From: Pseudomonadota bacterium
Lineage (GTDB): Bacteria; Desulfobacterota; Desulfobacteria; Desulfobacterales; RPRI01
Reading direction: 5' to 3'
Assembly: GCA_018819005.1 (NCBI GenBank)
Contig: JAHJQU010000411.1
Span: forward strand, 1 to 8,391
DNA: 8,391 nt
Below the pieces are notes generated by a model, which saw only the letters and a program-made list of their open reading frames with translations, ran no database searches and had not been told where the DNA came from. Below, piece after piece: positions 1-5,027 of this stretch. The position numbers were made by a program, and so were the translations under genes. Numbering within the stretch: the first letter of the stretch is position 1; each line of letters begins with the position of its first letter.

Positions 1-31
1 AATCGGCGCCATCCCTCCAACCTTTACACCT

Positions 32-58
32 CCGACAGATATCTGCCGGGTTTTTTTT
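32..58 (+). terminator. Rho-independent terminator of an upstream off-window gene
   Basis: A hairpin with arms at 32-39 and 42-49 (CCGACAGA / TCTGCCGG, one A-C mismatch, tiny AT loop) is followed at once by G and eight T residues (51-58). That is the standard layout of an intrinsic terminator reading rightwards. It implies that a + strand gene ends just left of the window; no coding sequence for it is visible here. Confidence 0.7.
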
Positions 59-218
59 CTCTTAATTGAAAACGGCATAAAACATCACCAGAATAGAGCT
101 TTAAAGCAACTGTTTTAAGTTCGTGGATTAGCTTTTACTATCAGACAGTTTGTTCTTATTCAAGTTAATTTGCGGATTCGTGGTTTAACAAAACTGTTAT
201 GCATTACAAAAACTTATC

Positions 219-247
219 TGACAGGATTTACAGGATTTAACGGATCA
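219..247. repeat. Short tandem ACAGGATTT repeat, probably a dispersed genomic element
   Basis: ACAGGATTT occurs twice back to back (221-229 and 230-238), followed by a degenerate third copy (AACGGAT). From memory, sequences of the form CTGACAGGATTTACAGGATT recur at intergenic sites in many environmental proteobacterial genomes. That recollection cannot be tested from this window, where only one copy is present. Confidence 0.5.
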
Positions 248-257
248 ATTGCATCAG

Positions 258-276
258 GCCGCTCCGGAAGAGCGGC
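258..276. other. Perfect 7-bp GC-rich hairpin
   Basis: GCCGCTC (258-264) and GAGCGGC (270-276) are exact reverse complements around a CGGAA loop. No T-run follows on the + strand and no A-run precedes it, so it is not a standard terminator in either direction. It lies just after the ACAGGATTT repeat and may belong to the same dispersed element. Confidence 0.4.
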
Positions 277-478
277 GGGGAAAGCATAGCGTGCAATATC
301 GTTGATCGGCGAAACGGCTCGTTTTTCGAGAATTGCGTCAAACCTCGTCAGAATGGGAACAGGAACAGGCAGCATCGGCATTCAACAGAAACCTCCTAAG
401 TATATAAATCAGATATTGAACAACATAGTTAAAACAATAATACCAGATAGATTTGTCAACAAAATTAGAAAGTTAATG

Positions 479-507
479 TTGACAATCTCGGAACTTCCCA
501 ATATTTA
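479..507 (+). promoter_or_regulatory. Possible sigma-70 promoter for the zinc-ribbon/Fis gene
   Basis: A perfect -35 box TTGACA (479-484), a 17-base spacer and a weak -10 (TATTTA, 502-507) lie about 55 bases before the ATG at 563. The -35 is convincing and the -10 is poor. A second TA-rich element, TATTAT (525-530), has no matching -35. Confidence 0.35.
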
Positions 508-562
508 AAGGAAACTATTCAATATATTATATTCCTATGATATCAAAAGGTGCATGTGAGAA

Positions 563-880
563 ATGAAAAGATGCCCGTATTGTTGCGAAGAAATCCAGAC
601 TCAAGCTATTAAATGCAAACACTGCCTTGAATGGATTGAACGTCCAAAAGGCGCACCTATAGAAGATCCAGATTCAAACGATCCCCTTCAGGAATGGATT
701 CTCCACGAGATACAGAGCACATCAACTGAAAACATATTCGACGATCTGATGAATAGAATTGAAAAAGAAATCATTCTTGAAGCTCTTAGGAACACTGATA
801 ATAATCGCACAAAAGCTGCTGAGCTTCTTGGACTTTCACGTCCAACACTTCACTCGAAAATTGAGAAACACGGGCTCTGA
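563..880 (+). CDS. Small zinc-ribbon protein with C-terminal Fis-type HTH (putative DNA-binding regulator)
   Basis: This 105-residue protein joins two recognisable parts. Residues 1-25 form a four-cysteine zinc ribbon (C4-P-Y-C7 and C18-K-H-C21). Residues about 65-105 match the Fis/HTH_8 helix-turn-helix found at the C-terminus of NtrC-type regulators, with the typical NNRTKAAELLGLSRPTL core and a final short helix. The acidic linker (about 28-60) has no clear fold. There is no AAA+ domain, so it cannot itself activate sigma-54 promoters; it is more likely a compact DNA-binding or architectural factor. The ATG at 563 was chosen because the CPYC motif follows at once; the upstream ribosome site (AGGTG, 549-553) is weak. 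It lies 66 bases before the attC-like site at 946 and could be the preceding cassette gene, but no attC is visible on its 5' side. The domain calls are firm; the role is inferred. Confidence 0.85.
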   Translation: MKRCPYCCEEIQTQAIKCKHCLEWIERPKGAPIEDPDSNDPLQEWILHEIQSTSTENIFDDLMNRIEKEIILEALRNTDNNRTKAAELLGLSRPTLHSKIEKHGL

Positions 881-909
881 TTTGTTTTATAAAAGATTCT
901 GATCAAGAA

Positions 910-925
910 TGTTATCATTATAACA
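910..925. other. Short perfect inverted repeat TGTTAT-CATT-ATAACA
   Basis: A 6-bp perfect inverted repeat with a 4-base loop, 30 bases after the zinc-ribbon/Fis stop codon and 20 bases before the attC-like site. It could be a weak transcript end or a protein-binding site; no T-run follows. Being AT-rich and short, it may be chance. Confidence 0.25.
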
Positions 926-945
926 ATCTGATATTTAAATTTAAA

Positions 946-1047
946 ACATAACAACCGGTTGGAGTAGACGGCAGAATAATTGCAGTTTGCGTAAAAGCCT
1001 TAAATAATTTGTCTACCTTGAGCCGTTGCTCACACGGTGCGTTAAGT
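946..1047 (+). other. attC-like integron recombination site (102 bp, imperfect)
   Basis: The outer boxes are ACATAAC (946-952) and GTTAAGT (1041-1047), matching the R''/R' pattern RYYYAAC ... GTTRRRY with one deviation in R''. Inside them, ACCG (954-957) pairs with CGGT (1035-1038), GAG (962-964) with CTC (1029-1031) and ACGGC (968-972) with GCCGT (1022-1026), with unpaired bases between. Paired boxes separated by bulges are characteristic of folded attC sites. GTAGAC (964-969) also has a perfect partner at 1011-1016, an alternative inner stem. The nuclease gene starts 16 bases after this site, as expected for a cassette gene. It is less canonical than the site at 2918. Confidence 0.5.
980..1008 (+). 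promoter_or_regulatory. Possible promoter inside the attC loop for the OLD nuclease gene
   Basis: TTGCAG (980-985) and AATAAT (1003-1008) are 17 bases apart, in the central loop of the attC-like site and about 55 bases before the nuclease ATG. The match is 4/6 and 5/6 to consensus. Cassette genes usually depend on an upstream Pc promoter, so an internal one would matter, but AT-rich DNA gives such matches by chance. Confidence 0.3.
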
Positions 1048-1062
1048 TTCAAGAGGGAAAAT

Positions 1063-1317
1063 ATGTTTCTACTAAAAGAAATTGCAATATCAGGTTTCAA
1101 GGGTATCAAGGATAGGGTAGTAATTATACCTCGTCAATTCAACGTGATAGTAGGGAAAAATGATGCCGGAAAATCTACAATTTTAAAGGCGTTAGATTTG
1201 TTTCTGAATAATAAAGCTTTCGTCCCTGAAAATCTAAATAACCAGACAAGTCAATATACTGTAATTGAGCTAATTTTCGATCCGAATAACACGCAACACG
1301 CAAATCATTATCGATGA
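1063..1317 (+). CDS. OLD-family ATPase/nuclease, N-terminal fragment (frameshifted)
   Basis: N-terminal part of an overcoming-lysogenization-defect (OLD) type ATP-dependent nuclease. The first residues (MFLLKEIAISGFKGIKD) are the usual AAA_15/SMC-like opening strand, followed by a Walker A motif GKNDAGKST at residues 31-39. The ATG at 1063 is preferred over the TTG at 1009 because GAGGG (1053-1057) sits 5 bases upstream of it, the family motif starts immediately, and 1009 lies inside the attC-like site. After residue 78 (Q) the frame is lost in a 7-bp tandem duplication and seven unrelated codons lead to TGA at 1315. As it stands this yields an 84-residue peptide with Walker A but no Walker B or nuclease domain, almost surely inactive alone. 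The rest of the gene continues in the next frame from about 1304 to 2923. Confidence 0.85.
   Translation: MFLLKEIAISGFKGIKDRVVIIPRQFNVIVGKNDAGKSTILKALDLFLNNKAFVPENLNNQTSQYTVIELIFDPNNTQHANHYR
1288..1303 (+). repeat. 7-bp tandem duplication causing the nuclease frameshift
   Basis: ACACGCA occurs twice in direct contact (1289-1295 and 1296-1302); the period-7 match extends one base each side. Seven is not a multiple of three, so the second copy shifts the frame by +1. Deleting one copy gives ...DPNNTQ-IIIDENVS..., joining the two reading frames with no stop and no lost residue. This is direct sequence evidence for the cause of the break, and it is of a kind that replication slippage can revert. 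Confidence 0.9.
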
Positions 1318-1351
1318 AAATGTCTCAACCACCTTTGAGAATGAAGAGTTA

Positions 1352-2923
1352 TTGAACAATAGAGGGTTTCTTCACATTAAAAAGGTATGGGATGGTACTA
1401 AGGATGGGCATATAAGTCCTGAGACATTTATTATCAGAAAAAGTTACAAGGATTACGACTATTTCACGCTCACAGAGAAACAATTAATAAAGCTCTGCAA
1501 AGACAAGGGTCTTGATGCTGAACCTGGTTTGATGTCAAATCCACAGACAGAGAAAGAGTATAATAATGCCGAAAAACGATCGAGACTAAAAGATGTTTAT
1601 AAAGAACAATCAATTGAATTTGAGTATATTGAGGAAAAACTACCTACGAGCGGAACGAGTCGGTTAAAAAAAACAGAAAGCGCAATCCGAGATAATCTGC
1701 CGAGATTCGAATACTTCCACGCCGATTCACCATTATCCGAAAGTGACAATACCATTCAAAAATATTTTAGAGAGTTGGCATTTAAGGCAATTTCAGAGGA
1801 TGTTGATACAAGTGAGCTGGAAAATTCAGTGGGTGGAAAGCTACAAATGGTGCTGGATAAGATAACGGATATAATCAATGCTGTTGTACCAGAAAAAGAA
1901 AAAGTTAAAGCCAAAGTCACTTTTGACTGGACAAAACTGATTAGCACAGAATTTGAAAGCGCTGGTGATATAGGGGCTGTCCCTCTTAGCTCCCGCGGAG
2001 ATGGTTTTCGAAGAATTACAATGATGGCATATTTTGAGTATGTTGCCGAACAGAATAATGAGGACCATCAGAACATTATATTTGGTTTTGAGGAGCCTGA
2101 AACATTTCTTCATCCGTCCGCACAAGAAAATCTTTTCGATAGGTTATTCGATGTATGCGAAAATGATTATCAGGTTATTATTACAACTCACTCTCCTGTC
2201 ATAGTATCCAAAACCCAAACAACGGATATTCATCATGTTTACAAAGAAAATGGATTATTCATGTATCTGCCATATATTGATGATATTAAATCAGTAGCCG
2301 TGGATTTGGGAGTAACTGTAGACAATCAGTTTGTTACACTATTTGAAAAGGCAAAATGCCTTTTATTGCTTGAAGGAATTGACGATTGCAAAGCAATCAA
2401 TCATGCGGTGAAGCTCTATAAAGAGAAAGGTTTAATTAAGCAGGATTTTTCAGAATTAAGCATAATTTCTATCCCCGTTGGGGGGTGCGGAAGTATTAAA
2501 CACTGGGTGTCATTAGACCTTCTGAAAACATTAGATAAGCCATTTTTTATATTTTTTGATTCAGATAAGTCCTCTCCTGAGATGGAATCGCCTAATGCTC
2601 AGAAACTTGCCAGTTTTGGTTTCACGGAGGGAAAAGATTTTTACGTTTGCAGAAAGAGGGAATTAGAAAATTATATTATCCCTGAGGCTATATGTACAAT
2701 TGTTCCTGAGTGCAAACTGTCTTACTCTGACTATTGTGATGTTAAAAAAATCTGTAAAAATAGCCAATATGCTGGGAAGCTCGGTGGTAAAAATATCGCG
2801 GAAAAACATTTTTGTTCCTTAAGCTTTGAAGATTTAAAAAAGGCATTTGACCCGAACGATAATGATGACGAATTGGTTCAATTATATAATGCTGTATGCG
2901 CAACTATGAACAATGAAACTTAA
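1352..2923 (+). CDS. OLD-family ATP-dependent nuclease, C-terminal fragment (rest of ATPase plus TOPRIM)
   Basis: This frame is open from 1274; the TTG at 1352 is only the first nominal start and has no ribosome site. In the repaired 617-residue protein it carries an ABC-type signature (SSRGDGFRR, about 307-315), Walker B (FGFEEPE, about 338-344, catalytic glutamate in EEPE) with a following LHPSAQ stretch, and the H-loop histidine in TTHSPV (about 374). A TOPRIM nuclease domain follows: LLLLEG with E435 and D438/D439, then FFDSD with D497/D499, and a REL-ENY motif typical of OLD TOPRIMs. In this family ATP-driven dimers cleave DNA, often against phage. Length fits OLD proteins (roughly 550-650 residues). 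No UvrD-like helicase follows, so it is not a Gabija (GajAB) pair; a stand-alone class 1-like OLD is the best reading. Its TAA (2921-2923) lies inside the downstream attC, as usual for cassette genes. Confidence 0.85.
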   Translation: MNNRGFLHIKKVWDGTKDGHISPETFIIRKSYKDYDYFTLTEKQLIKLCKDKGLDAEPGLMSNPQTEKEYNNAEKRSRLKDVYKEQSIEFEYIEEKLPTSGTSRLKKTESAIRDNLPRFEYFHADSPLSESDNTIQKYFRELAFKAISEDVDTSELENSVGGKLQMVLDKITDIINAVVPEKEKVKAKVTFDWTKLISTEFESAGDIGAVPLSSRGDGFRRITMMAYFEYVAEQNNEDHQNIIFGFEEPETFLHPSAQENLFDRLFDVCENDYQVIITTHSPVIVSKTQTTDIHHVYKENGLFMYLPYIDDIKSVAVDLGVTVDNQFVTLFEKAKCLLLLEGIDDCKAINHAVKLYKEKGLIKQDFSELSIISIPVGGCGSIKHWVSLDLLKTLDKPFFIFFDSDKSSPEMESPNAQKLASFGFTEGKDFYVCRKRELENYIIPEAICTIVPECKLSYSDYCDVKKICKNSQYAGKLGGKNIAEKHFCSLSFEDLKKAFDPNDNDDELVQLYNAVCATMNNET

Positions 2924-2977
2924 CAAGGCTAATTCAGCCGACGCAAAAAACCGCGCAGCTGATTAGCAGCGTTATGT
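2918..2977 (+). other. Integron attC site (59-base element), 60 bp
   Basis: R'' is ACTTAAC (2918-2924) and R' is GTTATGT (2971-2977), complementary at 6 of 7 positions. Inside, GCTAATTCAGC (2928-2938) pairs with GCTGATTAGC (2958-2967), leaving a single unpaired T, the sort of extrahelical base that integrases use to recognise the folded strand. The left arm (TTCAGCCGACGC) and right arm ending CAGCGTTA resemble textbook 59-base elements. The overall size is 60 bp. Recombination would occur between G2971 and T2972. It ends the nuclease cassette (stop codon inside R'') and begins the next unit. No integrase gene or attI site is in the window. Confidence 0.8.
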
Positions 2978-3009
2978 GCTAATAAGAATGAAATTAAGGA
3001 GCATCTTTG

Positions 3010-3129
3010 ATGTCCAACCCCGATGGGTTCTACGAAGATATCCATTGCCATCAAGACGGCTGCGAAAGTTCGCGCCAGACTGCCACGGAATATTACCTCA
3101 TATGGAAAAGCAGCTACAATCAATACTAA
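3010..3129 (+). CDS. 39-codon ORF with strong RBS overlapping the SIR2-NACHT start
   Basis: ATG at 3010 follows AAGGAG (2996-3001) with an 8-base gap, the best ribosome site in this part of the window. The frame encodes 39 residues (starting MSNPDGFYEDIHCHQDG) and ends with TAA at 3127-3129, overlapping the SIR2-NACHT ATG at 3102 by 28 bases in another frame. That ATG has no good ribosome site of its own. I recognise no family. Three readings are possible: a leader peptide whose translation couples to the SIR2-NACHT gene; the true N-terminus of that protein, cut off by another frameshift; or a remnant of a short cassette gene. It begins 33 bases after the attC, the normal place for a cassette gene start. 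Existence as a translated ORF is plausible; function is unknown. Confidence 0.4.
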   Translation: MSNPDGFYEDIHCHQDGCESSRQTATEYYLIWKSSYNQY

Positions 3130-5027
3130 GGCAACCTGACACAGTTCTATTTGTTGGCTCGGGAGTATCTACCTGGGCTGGCCTGCCATCGTGGCCGAGA
3201 CTCATCGAAGAACTTTCCGAGTTCTTAGCTTCCAAAGGCCACGATCATAGCCTGGTCAAACGGGAGGCAGAACGCGGTGAACTCTTACAAGCAGCAAGCT
3301 ACGGTTTCGATAAACTCACTCGTCCGCAGATTGGCGAGTTCATCCGGCAAACGTGCCGTATCGGTGAGGCCCAGCCACACGAAGTTCATCACAAACTCGT
3401 CACCTTGGGCCCTCGGTGCTTTGTCACCACAAACTATGATCGCCTGCTTGAGGTGAGCTTTCAACAATGGCAGCCTGGCCGTTACTATCGTATTGTGACC
3501 AACCGGCAGCTTACTGAGACTGCTGAAATCATAAGTGCCCGCTCCACAGATTTCCTTTTTAAACCGCATGGCGACGTAGAAGATGCAGAAAGCATCATCC
3601 TCACTCGTGAGCAATATCGTGCCTTGGCCCCTGGAGGTGAACGGCATAACGCGCTGGAAACGATGCGGATACTTTTAGCTAGCCGACCATTTATCTACGT
3701 CGGCTTTGGTCTTCGTGATCCGGATTTCCTCTACGTTCGGGATCTTCTCGCGAACACATACAAAGGAGGGATACGAGATCATTATGCAATAATGGCGGAT
3801 GTCACCGCGCCAGAGGTGGACTATTGGCGGCGCAACTATGGCATACACTTGATCACTTATCCTACCCTGCATTGTTCGGACAATGCCCGTGATCATAATG
3901 CATTGATAGAGTTGCTTGATCGCCTGAGTAGTAGAATTTTTACTCCCGCCGTTATGGTCCCGCCTGATTCAATGGAGCCGGAACTCCCTAGAACAGTACT
4001 GGCTTTGGCTCGGCACGCCTCGCGCCTGTCCAGGGTTGAAAAGCCTTCTTTACTATTTCCGCTTCATGCGTACACAGAAAAGACGCCACATGTTCAGCGC
4101 ACTGTTCCCAACTACCGATTTGGTCAGTATCAAGGAAGCCCAGTTGAGTCACTTCTCGATAACGGACCAGAGAAGCTTATACTAACAGGTCATCCTGGTG
4201 CCGGAAAAAGTTTCGCGGTGCGGCACAGTGTAGCGCGATTGGCCGAACAGTTACATGAGTGTTGTCTCGAAGAGATCTTTGACCATAATAGTGTCGTTGT
4301 GCCAATTATGGCAGATCTCAAGCTATATAACGGCGACACGTGGAGCCTGCTTGAAAAAACGCTTCCTGCAGGTCTGAACCTTGCTGATCTGATCTCTCGC
4401 TTCCGGGTAAAAGTTTACCTAGACGCATTCAATGAGATGCCCCGTGAATACATCGAAAATGGGGAGTGGGAGGCCGATTTTGGCCGCTTCTTGAAGCGCG
4501 CTTCTCAAGTATCCATCATCGTCACATCCCGAACCAGCGATGGATTGCGTAAGATGGATATTCCGGTGTTTTGTATTGATGAGGTTAATTATGCGTTTGT
4601 CGAAGCCCAGTTTAAGAAAAGGGGCTTCATAGCCACGGGTCTGTTCCAACAAGAAATCTTAACCCTTCTTCAAAAACCCTTCTTTTTCCAACTTATCCTC
4701 AGCGGTTCACTTGCTTTACCAAAGCGAGCTCAACCCCGGGACATTTTCAACGTCTTTCTTGCGAGTCTCACCTCGGACTTTCAAGCCAGATTTGGTGTCG
4801 CTTTTGACGTGACGAGACCTCTTGCCGCGCTCGCTCATAATGCGATTAATCGGGGAGAAGAAGCCATTCCTGTTGCAACAGCCATCAGGGTGATTCAAGA
4901 CCAGCTGGCGGCTGCAGGAATGGATAGCGCATATTGCCACAGACATTGTGAATTGGCTTGTGGGAAGGGACTTTTTACTACCCTTTTCCGGTGGGCGCGT
5001 TTCGTTCTTTCACCAATCCATCACTGA
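3102..5027 (+). CDS. SIR2-NACHT (STAND NTPase) protein, N-terminal fragment (frameshifted)
   Basis: Putative anti-phage NLR-like protein. Counting from ATG 3102, residues about 14-215 form a SIR2-like NADase domain: GSGVS (19-23) with GLPSW, TTNYD (109-113), KPHGD with the probable catalytic His (156), and GFGLRDPDF (201-209). A NACHT-type NTPase follows: Walker A GHPGAGKS (363-370), Walker B VYLDAFNEMP (438-447) and sensor-like VTSRT (474-478). In such proteins the NTPase oligomerises on sensing phage and the SIR2 domain depletes NAD+; here that is inference from family. The frame is open to 2976, but that ATG lies inside the attC R' box and its extra 42 residues are arginine/proline-rich and fit no SIR2 fold, so 3102 is preferred. 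Frame 0 ends in about 30 unrelated residues after about 4930, where a +1 shift diverts it from its natural C-terminus. Confidence 0.8.
   Translation: MEKQLQSILRQPDTVLFVGSGVSTWAGLPSWPRLIEELSEFLASKGHDHSLVKREAERGELLQAASYGFDKLTRPQIGEFIRQTCRIGEAQPHEVHHKLVTLGPRCFVTTNYDRLLEVSFQQWQPGRYYRIVTNRQLTETAEIISARSTDFLFKPHGDVEDAESIILTREQYRALAPGGERHNALETMRILLASRPFIYVGFGLRDPDFLYVRDLLANTYKGGIRDHYAIMADVTAPEVDYWRRNYGIHLITYPTLHCSDNARDHNALIELLDRLSSRIFTPAVMVPPDSMEPELPRTVLALARHASRLSRVEKPSLLFPLHAYTEKTPHVQRTVPNYRFGQYQGSPVESLLDNGPEKLILTGHPGAGKSFAVRHSVARLAEQLHECCLEEIFDHNSVVVPIMADLKLYNGDTWSLLEKTLPAGLNLADLISRFRVKVYLDAFNEMPREYIENGEWEADFGRFLKRASQVSIIVTSRTSDGLRKMDIPVFCIDEVNYAFVEAQFKKRGFIATGLFQQEILTLLQKPFFFQLILSGSLALPKRAQPRDIFNVFLASLTSDFQARFGVAFDVTRPLAALAHNAINRGEEAIPVATAIRVIQDQLAAAGMDSAYCHRHCELACGKGLFTTLFRWARFVLSPIHH

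Larger units (their letters stand above)
59..562. other. Intergenic region without a supportable gene
   Basis: About 500 bases of mostly AT-rich DNA. It contains a 9-bp tandem repeat (221-238), a perfect 7-bp hairpin (258-276), a GGAACA-type short tandem (356-369) and a possible promoter (479-507). The only open frame of any size, 302-508 from a TTG, lacks a ribosome binding site and looks like no family I know, so I do not call it a gene. The G+C-richer patch at about 250-380 may be a remnant of something older. Confidence 0.5.

Noticed and set aside
184..201. Possible attC boxes TTTAAC and GTTATGC upstream of the zinc-ribbon gene
   Set aside because: The boxes are too close together to form one site, and no paired inner arms could be found for GTTATGC further upstream.
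302..508. 68-codon open frame from a TTG
   Set aside because: No ribosome site, no recognisable family, and the putative start lies in a region that looks like repeat or remnant DNA.
1352..2923. Gabija GajA assignment for the nuclease
   Set aside because: The domain layout is compatible, but the partner UvrD-like helicase (GajB) is absent; the next gene is SIR2-NACHT and an attC lies between.
2976..3101. Upstream ATG start for the SIR2-NACHT protein
   Set aside because: The ATG is part of the attC R' box, has no ribosome site, and adds 42 arginine/proline-rich residues that do not fit the SIR2 fold.
2929..3123. Minus-strand frame overlapping the attC and SIR2-NACHT start, and similar minus-strand frames across the large genes
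   Set aside because: They are shadows of the + strand genes, with no ribosome sites or family motifs.
4894..4960. Programmed ribosomal frameshift in the SIR2-NACHT gene
   Set aside because: No slippery heptamer, CUU-AGG-like site, internal Shine-Dalgarno or clear downstream structure; a mutation or sequence error is simpler.
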